From Rathayibacter sp. VKM Ac-2760 (GTDB taxonomy: Bacteria; Actinomycetota; Actinomycetes; Actinomycetales; Microbacteriaceae): a stretch of 64,000 bases of DNA. A program made the translations under genes and the position numbers. A model generated the notes under the pieces. The model saw nothing but the letters and a program-made list of their open reading frames with translations. It did no database searches and was not told the DNA's origin. This document shows, piece by piece, positions 23,447 through 31,751 of this stretch; within the stretch, counting starts at the first letter, position 1; each line of letters opens with the position of its first letter. The DNA is taken from positions 2,418,001 to 2,482,000 of the forward strand of contig NZ_CP047173.1 of NCBI RefSeq assembly GCF_009834185.1, given 5' to 3'.

Positions 23447-25128
23447 CAGTCGCGGGTGAGCTTGCGGTAGGCGGAGCGGTGCGGCTTCGCGGCGTCGGGG
23501 CCGAGGCGCTCGATCTTGTTCTGCTCGTACGACTCGAAGTTGCCCTCGAACCAGTACCAGTTCGCCGGGTCCTCCTCCGTGCCCTCGTAGGAGAGGATGT
23601 GCGTCGCGATCCGGTCGAGGAACCACCGGTCGTGGGTGATCACCACGGCGCAGCCGGGGAACTCGAGCAGCGCGTTCTCGAGGCTGCCGAGCGTCTCGAT
23701 GTCGAGGTCGTTGGTGGGCTCGTCGAGCAGGAGCAGGTTGCCGCCCTGCTTGAGCGTCAGCGCCAGGTTGAGGCGGTTGCGCTCACCACCGGAGAGGATG
23801 CCGGCCCGCTTCTGCTGGTCCGGGCCCTTGAAGCCGAACTGCGAGACGTAGGCCCGCGAGGGGATCTCGGTCTTGCCGACCTGGATGTAGTCGTGCCCGT
23901 CGGAGACGACCTCCCACAGGTTCTTGTTCGGGTCGATGCCGCCGCGCGTCTGGTCGACGTAGGAGATGTCGACCGTGTCGCCGATCTTGAGGTCGCCGGA
24001 GTCGAGCGGCTCGAAGCCGACGATCGTCTTGAACAGCGTGGTCTTGCCGACGCCGTTCGGGCCGATGACGCCGACGATGCCGTTGCGCGGGAGGGTGAAG
24101 CTGAGGTCGTCGATCAGGACGCGGTCGCCGAACGACTTGTGCAGCTTCTTCGCGTCGATGACCTGCGAGCCCAGGCGCGGGCCGACCGGGATCACGATCT
24201 CCTCGAAGTCGAGCACGCGCGTCTTCTCGGCCTCCGCCGCCATCTCCTCGTAGCGCGCCAGGCGCGACTTCGACTTGGTCTGACGGCCCTTCGCGTTGCT
24301 GCGGACCCACTCGAGCTCGGTGGTGAGGCGCTTGGCGAGCTTGGCGTCCTTCTTGCCCTGCACCTCGAGGCGCGCGCTCTTCTTCTCGAGGTAGGTCGAG
24401 TAGTTGCCCTCGTAGGGGTAGAGGTGGCCGCGGTCGACCTCGGCGATCCACTCCGCGACGTTGTCGAGGAAGTACCGGTCGTGGGTGACGGCGAGGACGG
24501 CGCCGGGGTACTTCGACAGGAACTGCTCGAGCCAGAGCACGCTCTCGGCGTCGAGGTGGTTGGTGGGCTCGTCCAGCAGGAGCAGGTCGGGCTTCTGCAG
24601 CAGGAGCTTGGTCAGCGCGACGCGGCGCTTCTCACCACCGGAGAGGCTGGTGACGGGCGAGTCGCCCGGCGGGGTGCGCAGCGCGTCCATCGCCTGCTCG
24701 AGCTGCGAGTCGAGGTCCCAGGCGTCGGCGGCGTCGATGGCCTCCTGCAGGGTCCCCATCTCGGCGAGGAGCGTGTCGAAATCGGCGTCCGGATCGGCCA
24801 TCGCCAGCGAGATCTCATTGAAGCGGTCGATCTTGCCCTTGATCTCGCCCACGCCCTCCTGGACGTTCTCGAGCACCGTCTTGGTCTCGTCGAGCTCCGG
24901 CTCCTGCATCAGGATGCCGACGGTGTAGCCCGGGCTCAGCCGCGCCTCGCCGTTGCTGGGGGTGTCGAGCCCCGCCATGATCTTGAGGATCGTCGACTTG
25001 CCGGCGCCGTTCGGGCCGACCACGCCGATCTTCGCTCCGGGCAGGAACGACATCGTGACGTCGTCCAGGATCAGCTTGTCGCCGACCGCCTTGCGGGCGC
25101 GCACCATCGAGTAAATGTATTCAGCCAC
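23446..25128 (-). CDS. ettA: Energy-dependent translational throttle protein EttA
   Basis: 560-residue ABC-F ATPase acting on the ribosomal E site to gate entry into elongation according to ATP/ADP. There are two ABC cassettes with Walker A GPNGAGKST and GPNGVGKTT, signatures SGGEKRRVAL and SGGERNRLNL and Walker B LLLDEPTNHLD and LLLDEPTNDLD. The linker between them is charged (P-site tRNA-interacting motif). No transmembrane domain is present. The GTG start follows GAGGGAC. The 221-bp upstream gap is empty apart from the presumed promoter. The stop overlaps the downstream thioesterase start. Confidence 0.96.
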   Translation of the reverse strand: MAEYIYSMVRARKAVGDKLILDDVTMSFLPGAKIGVVGPNGAGKSTILKIMAGLDTPSNGEARLSPGYTVGILMQEPELDETKTVLENVQEGVGEIKGKIDRFNEISLAMADPDADFDTLLAEMGTLQEAIDAADAWDLDSQLEQAMDALRTPPGDSPVTSLSGGEKRRVALTKLLLQKPDLLLLDEPTNHLDAESVLWLEQFLSKYPGAVLAVTHDRYFLDNVAEWIAEVDRGHLYPYEGNYSTYLEKKSARLEVQGKKDAKLAKRLTTELEWVRSNAKGRQTKSKSRLARYEEMAAEAEKTRVLDFEEIVIPVGPRLGSQVIDAKKLHKSFGDRVLIDDLSFTLPRNGIVGVIGPNGVGKTTLFKTIVGFEPLDSGDLKIGDTVDISYVDQTRGGIDPNKNLWEVVSDGHDYIQVGKTEIPSRAYVSQFGFKGPDQQKRAGILSGGERNRLNLALTLKQGGNLLLLDEPTNDLDIETLGSLENALLEFPGCAVVITHDRWFLDRIATHILSYEGTEEDPANWYWFEGNFESYEQNKIERLGPDAAKPHRSAYRKLTRD

Positions 25129-25349
25129 TTCAGTCCCTCAACCGCTCGTACGTTCTCGGAGCCCGCTCTCCGCCGCGGGCGTCCCGGTGATCGGGTGCCC
25201 CTCGGGCCGGAGCGCCGCCGGTGTTCGACCACCGCACGCAGGTGCGCGGGCGGGAAGGTCGGCGGCCGGGCCGCTACCGAGGATACCGGCTGGGCGGGCG
25301 GACCGTTCGGTCGGGCCTCCGCCGCGCGGCCCGCGCCGAGGGGTGCGGC

Positions 25350-25838
25350 TCAGCCGTCGAGCGGGACGGTGCTGCCGATGAGGCAGGCACCGGTCGCGAT
25401 CGGCGCGGCGACCTCGGCGCGCACGCCGTCGACCTTCGGCCCGTACTGACCGATCAGGCAGGCGTCCGACGCCTTCACCGACACCTGCACCGAGTCGGCG
25501 GCGAGGCCGACCGACGTCTCGTCGGCGGTGAGCTGCATCGACTCCTTCGCGAAGCCGGCGGCCACGAGGGCGTCGACAACGCTCCGGCCCGGGGTCGCGG
25601 GGTCCGAGCCCGCGGCATCGGTGACGATCTGCCGGAAGAAGGGCAGGTTCTCCTCCGCGGTGCCACCGGGCACGAGCGCGACGGGAGCGGCCGACTCGGC
25701 GCCGGACGGTGCCGCGGAGGCCGACGGACTCTGGGCGGCGGGCGGGGCAGCGGGTGCCGTGCAGCCGGTCATCCCGGCCAGCAGCGCGAGCACCGCTCCC
25801 GCTCGCAGGCCTGCGCGGACGACGGTCCGTATGCTCAC
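25350..25838 (-). CDS. Putative lipoprotein
   Basis: 162 residues from the GTG at 25838, preceded by GGGAGGG. A GTG five codons upstream would overlap that site. An n-region with four Arg, a hydrophobic core and a lipobox AGMTGC (Cys26) predict a membrane-anchored lipoprotein. A Pro/Ala/Ser linker (27-60) precedes a globular domain of about 100 residues with a twice-used ACLIG motif, whose two Cys could pair. It may be the family called DUF6993 in actinobacteria, but I am unsure. The function is unknown. It is 43 nt downstream of ssb on the same strand. Confidence 0.78.
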   Translation of the reverse strand: MSIRTVVRAGLRAGAVLALLAGMTGCTAPAAPPAAQSPSASAAPSGAESAAPVALVPGGTAEENLPFFRQIVTDAAGSDPATPGRSVVDALVAAGFAKESMQLTADETSVGLAADSVQVSVKASDACLIGQYGPKVDGVRAEVAAPIATGACLIGSTVPLDG

Positions 25839-25881
25839 TCGAATCCCTCCCACGGCGGCCGGACGCGCGCCGGATCCCGCG

Positions 25882-26415
25882 TCAGAACGGGGCGTCGGCC
25901 GATTCTACCGAGGCCTCGGACGGGTCGGCGGCGGTGGCGCGTCCTGCTCCCCAGTCACCGCCGGAGGAGCCCTCGACGGCGGCCGGCGCCTCCGGGCTCC
26001 AGCCGGCCGGGCTCGTCCCATCCGGCCCGGCCGCCTCGGGCGCGGCCGCCGCCGCCCGCCCGACCGTCCTGCTGTAGCTCGTCGTCCCCCAGGCCAGGTC
26101 GTGGCCGAGACCCTCGGCGATCAGGCTGACGTCGGTCCCCGATCTGCCGCCCGACTCCCAGGAGCGGACGGAGAGGCGGCCGGTGACGAGCACGCGGTCG
26201 CCGCGGGTGAGCGAGGCCAGGGCGTTGCCGGCCAGGCCGTTGAAGGCGTTCACGGTGTACCAGTTCGTCGGCCCGTCGATCCAGCGCTGAGCGCCGCGGT
26301 CGTAGCGCCGCTGCGCGGACGCCAGCCGGAAGCTCGTCATCGCGGTGCCGCTCGTCGTGTCGACGCTGCGCGGAGCGGTGCCGATGACTCCGATGACGGT
26401 CAGGGTGTCGGTCAT
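25882..26415 (-). CDS. ssb: Single-stranded DNA-binding protein (second-type Ssb)
   Basis: 177 residues. An OB fold (about 1-110) contains VIGVIGTAPRSV, FRLASAQRRYD, WYTVNAFNGLAGNALASLTRGDRVLVTGRL, typical of SSB. The C-terminal half is a disordered Pro/Gly/Ala linker ending SADAPF rather than the canonical DDIPF tip. No replication gene (rpsF, rpsR, dnaB) lies nearby, so this is likely the paralogous SsbB-like protein linked to recombination, competence or stress rather than the housekeeping Ssb. That reading is inference. Confidence 0.9.
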   Translation of the reverse strand: MTDTLTVIGVIGTAPRSVDTTSGTAMTSFRLASAQRRYDRGAQRWIDGPTNWYTVNAFNGLAGNALASLTRGDRVLVTGRLSVRSWESGGRSGTDVSLIAEGLGHDLAWGTTSYSRTVGRAAAAAPEAAGPDGTSPAGWSPEAPAAVEGSSGGDWGAGRATAADPSEASVESADAPF

Positions 26416-26542
26416 GCTGCTGTCCTCTCGTCGGTCGCCGCCTGGAGCGGCGCGCCTCGGTTCCCCGTCGCGGTCGCGGCGGGTGCGCCGCCCGGGCGGT
26501 GGGGGCTGGAACCACCCGGGCGACGCAGGGACAGTGTCGCGA

Positions 26543-26579
26543 CGAAGGGCCCGCCTCCGCAGTGGAAACGGGCCCTTCG
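26543..26579 (-). terminator. Terminator-like hairpin after msrA
   Basis: Perfect 11-bp inverted repeat CGAAGGGCCCG (26543-26553) and CGGGCCCTTCG (26569-26579) with a 15-nt loop, between msrA and ssb. No T-tract follows on the minus strand. Confidence 0.65.
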
Positions 26580-26617
26580 GGGGACGACCGGGCGGCTTCG
26601 CCGCCTGGGGAGGAGAG

Positions 26618-27145
26618 CTAGGACGCGAGGATGTACTTCGAGTACGACTTGCGGATCTTGTTCACCTTGGGCAGCGCCACGGCGAGGCAGTAGCCCTGGC
26701 CGGGGTTCTTGGCGAAGAAGTCCTGGTGGTAGTCCTCGGCCTCGTGATAGACGCCCAGCGGGGCGATCTCGGTGACGATGTTCCCGTCCCAGTACTCGGC
26801 GGCGCGGTCGCGCGCGGCCTCGAACAGCTCCTTCTCCTCATCGGAGGAGTAGTACATCGCCGAGCGGTACTGGGTGCCGACGTCGTTGCCCTGGCGGTTG
26901 AGCTGCCGCGGGTCGTGCAGCGTGAAGAACACGTCGAGGACGACCTGCTCGGGGATGACCTCGGGGTCGAAGGTGACGGCGACGGCCTCCGCGTGCCCGG
27001 TGCGGCCCGTGCAGACGGACTCGTAGTCGGGGTTCGGCGTGGCTCCGCCGGTGTAGCCGGAGACGACGTCGGTCACGCCGTCGAGGACGCGGTAGACGGC
27101 GTCGAGACACCAGAAGCATCCTCCGGCGAGTACGAATGTGCGCAT
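26618..27145 (-). CDS. msrA: Peptide methionine-S-sulfoxide reductase
   Basis: 175-residue MsrA reducing S-methionine sulfoxide in proteins. The active-site GCFWC (Cys10) lies near the N-terminus, followed by GVTDVVSGYTGG, GRTGHAEAV and YHQDFFAKNPGQGYC with a resolving Cys. The family length is normal. The start at 27145 is set by the FVLAGGCFWC N-terminus, and AGGAAG lies about 11 nt upstream. No MsrB lies beside it. Followed by a terminator-like hairpin. Confidence 0.95.
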   Translation of the reverse strand: MRTFVLAGGCFWCLDAVYRVLDGVTDVVSGYTGGATPNPDYESVCTGRTGHAEAVAVTFDPEVIPEQVVLDVFFTLHDPRQLNRQGNDVGTQYRSAMYYSSDEEKELFEAARDRAAEYWDGNIVTEIAPLGVYHEAEDYHQDFFAKNPGQGYCLAVALPKVNKIRKSYSKYILAS

Positions 27146-27280
27146 AGCGTGTGACTCACTTCCTGTCGCATCGACGCAACCGGGGTGCCGGGCGCGTCTC
27201 TCGATCCAACACCCCCCGGCCCGTGAGCATTCCGGGGGCGCGGCCTGCAGCGCCGCGCGGCCCTGCAATAGAGTCGCCGG

Positions 27281-28288
27281 GTGAGCTACGACGCCGCCCC
27301 CGCCCGCTACGACGCCATGGACTACCGACGCGCAGGACGGAGCGGGCTGATGCTGCCCGCCCTCTCGCTCGGGCTCTGGCACAACTTCGGATCCGACCGC
27401 CCTCTGGACACCCAGCGTGCGATCCTGCGCCGCGCCTTCGACCTGGGGATCACCCACTTCGACCTCGCGAACAACTACGGCCCGCCCTACGGCGCCGCCG
27501 AGACCGCGTTCGGCCGCCTCTTCGCGGAGGACCTCCGCCCGTACCGCGACGAGATCGTCCTCTCCTCCAAGGCCGGCTACGACATGTGGCCCGGCCCCTA
27601 CGGCGACGGCGGCTCGCGCAAGTACCTGCTCTCCTCGCTCGATCAGAGCCTGACCCGGCTCGGCGTCGAGTACGTCGACGTCTTCTACTCCCACCGCCCC
27701 GACCCCGGGACGCCGATCGAGGAGACGATGGGCGCACTCGTCTCGGCCGTCGAGCAGGGCAAGGCCCTCTACGTCGGCATCTCCAACTACAGCCCCGAGC
27801 AGACCCGCGCTGCCGAGGCCGCTCTCGCCGGGAGCGGCGTGCACCTGCTCCTGCACCAGCCGCGCTACTCCCTCTTCGACCGCCACATCGAGGACGGACT
27901 CTTCCCCGTGCTCGACGAGCTGGGCACCGGCTGCATCGTCTTCTCGCCGCTCGCGCAGGGCCTGCTGACGGACCGCTACCTCGACGGCACGGTGCCCGCG
28001 GGCTCCCGCGCGGCGACCTCGCGCTTCCTCTCCTCCGACCGCATCGACGAGAAGTACCTCGAGCGGGTCCGCGGATTGAACGCGATCGCCGAGGGCCGCG
28101 GCCAGTCGCTCGCGCAGCTCGCCCTGAGCTGGGTGCTCCGGGTGCCGACCGTGACGAGCGCGATCATCGGCGCCTCGAGCGTCGCGCAGCTGGAGCAGAA
28201 CGTCGCGGCCCTCGAGGCGGGCCCGCTGACCGAGTCGGAGATCGCCGCGATCGAGGAGTTCGCGGTGCACGGGACGTCGCTGAACTGA
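27281..28288 (+). CDS. Aldo/keto reductase, YghZ (MgrA)-like
   Basis: 335-residue TIM-barrel NADPH reductase. HFDLANNYGPPYGAAE holds the catalytic Asp and Tyr, VLSSKAGYDMWPGPYGDGGS the Lys and the YghZ-type loop, VFYSHRPDP the His, and IIGASSVAQLEQNV the NADPH phosphate site. This pattern fits the L-glyceraldehyde-3-phosphate reductase/YghZ group, which detoxifies small aldehydes such as methylglyoxal. TAGAGT (27269-27274) lies 6 nt before the GTG and no ribosome binding site exists, so the mRNA is probably leaderless. Confidence 0.92.
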   Translation: MSYDAAPARYDAMDYRRAGRSGLMLPALSLGLWHNFGSDRPLDTQRAILRRAFDLGITHFDLANNYGPPYGAAETAFGRLFAEDLRPYRDEIVLSSKAGYDMWPGPYGDGGSRKYLLSSLDQSLTRLGVEYVDVFYSHRPDPGTPIEETMGALVSAVEQGKALYVGISNYSPEQTRAAEAALAGSGVHLLLHQPRYSLFDRHIEDGLFPVLDELGTGCIVFSPLAQGLLTDRYLDGTVPAGSRAATSRFLSSDRIDEKYLERVRGLNAIAEGRGQSLAQLALSWVLRVPTVTSAIIGASSVAQLEQNVAALEAGPLTESEIAAIEEFAVHGTSLN

Positions 28289-28385
28289 GCTCCGGGGTCG
28301 GCGGCGATGTCGGTGGTCGCCCGTAGTCTGCGGGAGCACTCGGCCGGTGGGTGCTCCCGCAGAAGCTGACCAGCAGGAGGAAGCA

Positions 28386-28622
28386 GTGTCCCTCACCACC
28401 CTTCACGCCACCCGCGTCCCGCCCACCCTCACCCGCGTCAACGCGCGCCTCTGGCGGGTGAGCACCGGGGCCGGCTCGATCGTCGGCCACGTCGAGCTCG
28501 TCGACGGTCCTCAGGGCGAGAAGTACCGCGCCCGGCTCCTCCGCGCGGGCATGCCCGCCGGAGCCGAGATCGGCGAGTTCTGGAGCGTCGAGGACGCGAT
28601 CGAGGTCTTCCGGGTCGCCTGA
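28386..28622 (+). CDS. Small conserved hypothetical protein
   Basis: 78 residues, start GTG with GGAGGAAGCA directly upstream, a strong ribosome binding site. A TAGTCT box at 28324-28329 is a likely -10. The sequence (TRVNARLWRVSTGAGSIVGHVEL, GEKYRARLLRAG, FWSVEDAIEVFRV) looks like a compact beta-beta-beta-alpha cytoplasmic domain without Cys or membrane segments. I know of no function. Codon use is like its neighbours. Confidence 0.75.
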   Translation: MSLTTLHATRVPPTLTRVNARLWRVSTGAGSIVGHVELVDGPQGEKYRARLLRAGMPAGAEIGEFWSVEDAIEVFRVA

Positions 28623-28703
28623 TCCGCCGGTCGGCGGGCCGATCGCTCCCCGGTCGGCGCGCCTGACCCGCCCGCTCCCGGGGCCCGGGCTAACGTTCGC
28701 CTC

Positions 28704-29639
28704 ATGCAGTGGTGGAACGAATTCGTGAACTGGGTCCAGACGACCGAGGGGCGCCAGTCGGTGTTCGTCGCCGCACTCGTCCTCCTCGCCGTGATCGTCG
28801 GCGTCGTCGTAGCCGCGCTCGTCCTCCGCTCGGCGGTCGCGCGCCTCATCCGCCAGCAGGAGCACGAGCGCAAGAACGCCGTCATCGCGACGCTCATCGA
28901 CGCGGCGGTCGACGCCTCCGCCTGGAACGTGCTCAGCCCGTCCGAGCGCATCCTCAGCGACCGCGCGTCGGCGCAGGCCGAGACGCACCTGCGCCTGCTG
29001 CCGATCAAGGGCTCGGGAGTCGCCGCGAACTGGGCCGCGCACGAGCTCGCCGACCTGAAGCACACGTCGACGACCGGCGGCTACCAGACCGCGGCGAGCG
29101 TGGGCGAGTTCCGCGACCGCCTCGTGCTCTGGCGGGACAAGCCGAACCGCGCCCGCAAGGCCTTCCTCGCCGACCTCGAGCGCTGGCGCTTCTCGGAGAC
29201 TGCGCGTCCCGAGTCGCCGAAGACCGGCGCTTCGACCACGACCGCCTCCGAGCCGTCCGCCGAGCGGTCGGCCGAGCCCGCGCGTCCGACCCCCGCACCC
29301 GCGGCGGCCACCCCCGTCGTCGTCGGCGCCGGCTCCTCGGAGCCCAGCCGCACCTTCGAGCGCCCGTCGACGCCCACGATCGTCCTGCCGCCCGCCTCCG
29401 AGCACCCCGGCTCCGACGAAACGCGCCGACTTCTCGCCGACGTCGACCGCCTCGACGTCCCCTCCCGCGAGCGCCCGGTGGAGGAGCTCCCGCCCGTCGA
29501 GCAGCCTGCGGCTCCCGCGCCGAGCTCCGGCGAGACCGCCTCCGAGAGCCCTGCGGAGAGCACCGCGGACGGCGACGAGTCGGACCGGATGCGCGAGGAC
29601 CGCGAGCAGAGCGGCGTCACCGCCCGCTCGGCGGAGTAG
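28704..29639 (+). CDS. Single-pass membrane protein with long disordered tail
   Basis: 311 residues. One N-terminal transmembrane helix (about 20-43) is followed by a charged helical domain (about 44-165: RQQEHERKNAVIATLIDAAVDASAW, LADLKHTSTTGGYQTAASVGEFRDRLVLWRDKP) and a Pro/Ser/Glu/Thr-rich low-complexity region to the end. The helical part probably lies in the cytoplasm. I do not recognise the family. TAACGT (28691-28696) is 7 nt before the ATG with no ribosome binding site, suggesting leaderless translation. A strong terminator follows. Confidence 0.78.
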   Translation: MQWWNEFVNWVQTTEGRQSVFVAALVLLAVIVGVVVAALVLRSAVARLIRQQEHERKNAVIATLIDAAVDASAWNVLSPSERILSDRASAQAETHLRLLPIKGSGVAANWAAHELADLKHTSTTGGYQTAASVGEFRDRLVLWRDKPNRARKAFLADLERWRFSETARPESPKTGASTTTASEPSAERSAEPARPTPAPAAATPVVVGAGSSEPSRTFERPSTPTIVLPPASEHPGSDETRRLLADVDRLDVPSRERPVEELPPVEQPAAPAPSSGETASESPAESTADGDESDRMREDREQSGVTARSAE

Positions 29640-29673
29640 CCTCCCGCTCAGCTCCGCCCGCTGCCCCGTCAGC

Positions 29674-29712
29674 AGAGAAGGCCCCGATCGCGATGCGATC
29701 GGGGCCTTCTCT
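29674..29712 (+). terminator. Strong hairpin terminator
   Basis: AGAGAAGGCCCCGATCG (29674-29690), loop CGATG, CGATCGGGGCCTTCTCT (29696-29712) form a perfect 17-bp stem. It follows the 28704-29639 gene and also faces the end of the small minus-strand ORF. Confidence 0.85.
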
Positions 29713-29731
29713 GTGGTGCAGTTCGTACGCC

Positions 29732-29842
29732 TCAGACGTGCGCATCTCGAGCACGAGCGACTCGACCGACCAGCACAGCGAGAGGCGCCGCGATGATCGT
29801 CCACGCGACGGCGATTCCGCCGAGGATGGCGAGGAGCAACAT
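29732..29842 (-). CDS. Small single-pass membrane peptide (36 aa)
   Basis: A 36-residue ORF with an excellent ribosome binding site (ACGGAGGT, 7 nt before ATG). The product is one hydrophobic helix (LLLAILGGIAVAWTIIAAPL, then AVLVG) with a basic tail (RVARARDAHV), consistent with a membrane peptide oriented by the positive-inside rule. It shares a terminator region with the convergent upstream gene. A TAGAGT box on the minus strand about 50 nt upstream may be its -10. Small size limits certainty, but site plus composition make it more than a random ORF. Confidence 0.6.
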   Translation of the reverse strand: MLLLAILGGIAVAWTIIAAPLAVLVGRVARARDAHV

Positions 29843-30109
29843 GGTCGTACCTCCGTTTCTTACGTCGTTGTAATTCCGGTGCACCCCAACTCTAGGTGCC
29901 TGTCCCCCAGCAGAACGGCGCTTGCTGCAAAACACGCCGGTGTTGCCCCGGTTTTGCCAGTGTGCTAGCGGTGCGATCACCGCGAGCCCGCGTCCGGGGG
30001 ACGCCGGAAGCGAGCGACACCGCGATCCGCCGGCGGGAGGTCGGCAGCGATCGAGGCACATCGGTTCGAGGCATACCGGTTCGAGGCAGAACGACGAGCG
30101 GCAGGAGGG

Positions 30110-30182
30110 TGCCCCCGGCAGGACTCGAACCTGCGACCGTCAGATTAGAAGGCTGCTGCTCTATCCGCTGAGCTACGGGGGC
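30110..30182 (-). tRNA. tRNA-Arg (TCT)
   Basis: 73 nt cloverleaf: acceptor GCCCCCG/CGGGGGC, D arm GCTC/GAGC, anticodon loop CTTCTAA (anticodon TCT), T arm GCAGG-TTCGAGT-CCTGC, discriminator A. CCA is not encoded. The anticodon stem GCAGC/TCTGA has only three Watson-Crick pairs, with G27-A43 and C31-T39 mismatched. All other arms pair perfectly. Confidence 0.93.
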
Positions 30183-30248
30183 GCACCGCCAGGGTACTAC
30201 GGGGCCTCGGCGCGACGACCGCGCCACGGCGCCGGCCGCCGAGTCGGG

Positions 30249-30470
30249 TCAGGCGCCCTGGACGAGCCCCAGCACACCGACGACGAGGGAGACCGCCGCG
30301 AGCACGAGCGAGATCCCGATCAGGACGGTGTGCACGCGGAGGAAGGTCGTCGCGCGACCGGAGGCGTCGCGGGCCCGCGGGTCCTTCCGCACGCGGCGGA
30401 GGAAGGGCGGCCAGACGACGGCGTTCCAGACGGCGTTGGCGATCAGCAGCCAGCAGACGAGGGTCATCAC
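30249..30470 (-). CDS. Small two-helix membrane protein (SCO4848-like)
   Basis: 73 residues with a helix at about 3-22 (LVCWLLIANAVWNAVVWPPF), a basic cytoplasmic loop (RRVRKDPRARDASGRATT) and a second helix at about 46-70. The layout resembles the small SCO4848-type membrane proteins of actinobacteria, recalled from memory. The start is GTG at 30470, or the ATG next to it. TAGACT on the minus strand (30484-30479) lies 8 nt before the GTG without a ribosome binding site, so a leaderless mRNA is plausible. Divergent from orn. Confidence 0.72.
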   Translation of the reverse strand: MMTLVCWLLIANAVWNAVVWPPFLRRVRKDPRARDASGRATTFLRVHTVLIGISLVLAAVSLVVGVLGLVQGA

Positions 30471-30538
30471 GGGGATCGAGTCTAGGAGGCGTCGTCGCCG
30501 CTCCGGCCGTGTCGGCGCCCGCGGATAGACTTCGGCGC

Positions 30539-31159
30539 ATGAGTAGTGCGCCCGATCGTCTTGTCTGGATCGACTGCGAGATGACGGGTCTCGACCTCGA
30601 CGTCGACGAGCTCGTCGAGATCGCCGTGATCGTCACCGACTTCGATCTCGAACCCCTCGACGAGGGGCTGTCGATCGTGATCCGCCCCGACGCGTCGGCG
30701 CTGGAGAACATGGGCGACTTCGTCAGGAACATGCACGAGACCTCGGGCCTCCTGACGGAGATCCCGAACGGCGTGAGCGTCGCCGACGCCGAGTACCAGG
30801 TGCTCGAGTACGTGCTCAAGCACGTCCCCGCCGAGCAGCAGGCTCCGCTGGCCGGCAACTCGATCGGCACCGACCGCGCCTTCCTGGTCAAGTTCATGCC
30901 GCGCCTCGACTCGCACCTGCACTACCGCAACGTCGACGTCTCGACGGTGAAGGAGCTGGCCCGCCGCTGGTTCCCGCGCATCTACTTCAACGCCCCGGCC
31001 AAGCACGGCGGCCACCGCGCGCTCGCCGACATCCTCGAGAGCATCCGCGAGCTGCGCTACTACCGCCGCGCAGCCTTCGTCGGCGAGCCCGGCCCGACGA
31101 CCGCCGAGGTGCAGGCGGTCTCGGCCGCCGTCGTGGACGAGTTCGCCTCGCGGATGTAG
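30539..31159 (+). CDS. orn: Oligoribonuclease
   Basis: 206-residue DEDDh 3'-5' exoribonuclease that degrades 2-5 nt RNAs and pGpG. Motif I WIDCEMTGLD holds Asp and Glu, motif II the Asp in NSIGTDRAFL, motif III GGHRALADILESI the His and Asp. Length fits Orn. I chose the ATG at 30539 because TAGACT (30526-30531) lies exactly 7 nt before it, the leaderless spacing, although an upstream ATG is in frame. Confidence 0.96.
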   Translation: MSSAPDRLVWIDCEMTGLDLDVDELVEIAVIVTDFDLEPLDEGLSIVIRPDASALENMGDFVRNMHETSGLLTEIPNGVSVADAEYQVLEYVLKHVPAEQQAPLAGNSIGTDRAFLVKFMPRLDSHLHYRNVDVSTVKELARRWFPRIYFNAPAKHGGHRALADILESIRELRYYRRAAFVGEPGPTTAEVQAVSAAVVDEFASRM

Positions 31160-31209
31160 TACTCTCGTACAGTTGCTTCGCGGGGTCGCCCCCGCGGAAC
31201 ACCGTCCTG

Positions 31210-31285
31210 GTGGGTATAGCTCAGTTGGCAGAGCGCCTGGTTGTGGTCTAGGAGGTCGCGGGTTCGAGCCCCGTTACTCACCCCA
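31210..31285 (+). tRNA. tRNA-His (GTG)
   Basis: Acceptor GTGGGTA/TACTCAC with one G-T pair, anticodon loop TTGTGGT (anticodon GTG), discriminator C73 and an encoded CCA. The base before the gene (31209) is G, able to pair with C73 as the G-1 identity element of tRNA-His. A terminator follows 24 nt after. Confidence 0.96.
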
Positions 31286-31308
31286 GTTCCGTGCGACGAG
31301 CACGGTGC

Positions 31309-31346
31309 GGAAGGCCCGGAGTCATCGACTCCGGGCCTTCCTTTTT
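31309..31346 (+). terminator. Rho-independent terminator of tRNA-His
   Basis: GGAAGGCCCGGAGTC, loop ATC, GACTCCGGGCCTTCC, then TTTTT. A perfect 15-bp stem plus T-tract makes it the clearest intrinsic terminator in the window. Confidence 0.93.
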
Positions 31347-31392
31347 CCCCCGGTCGGCACGGCCGACTCCCGACGACGAGAGGTCCGAGTCG

Positions 31393-31743
31393 ATGCTCAC
31401 TCTCGACGAGGCCGAGTTCGAGCGGCTCGTGGTCGCCGAGCTCGACGAGCTCCCGGACGACATGGTCGACGGGCTCGAGAACGTCGTCTTCGTCGTCGAG
31501 GACCGCCCCGAAGACGGCTCGCTCGATCTGCTCGGCCTCTACGACGGCGTCGCCCTCACCGAGCGCGAGCGCTACGGCTTCGGCGAGATGCCCGACCGGA
31601 TCATCCTCTACCGCGAGCCGCACCTCGCCGCCTGCGAGACGCTCGACGAGCTGCGCGACGAGATCCACGTCACGCTCGTGCACGAGATCGCGCACTTCTA
31701 CGGCATCGACGACGAGCGGCTGCACGAGCTCGGCTGGGCCTGA
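31393..31743 (+). CDS. Small zincin-like metallopeptidase family protein
   Basis: 116 residues of the minimal-zincin family (PF06262, formerly DUF1025). The metal site HEIAHFYGIDDERLHELGW has HExxH and a downstream Asp. The preceding domain (LDEAEFERLVVAELDELPDDM, RIILYREP) is acidic and cytoplasmic. Family members are structurally metalloprotease-like but largely uncharacterised. The ATG at 31393 gives the usual length. Only 8 nt separate its stop from that of the convergent kinase gene. Confidence 0.9.
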   Translation: MLTLDEAEFERLVVAELDELPDDMVDGLENVVFVVEDRPEDGSLDLLGLYDGVALTERERYGFGEMPDRIILYREPHLAACETLDELRDEIHVTLVHEIAHFYGIDDERLHELGWA

Positions 31744-31751
31744 CCCTGCGG

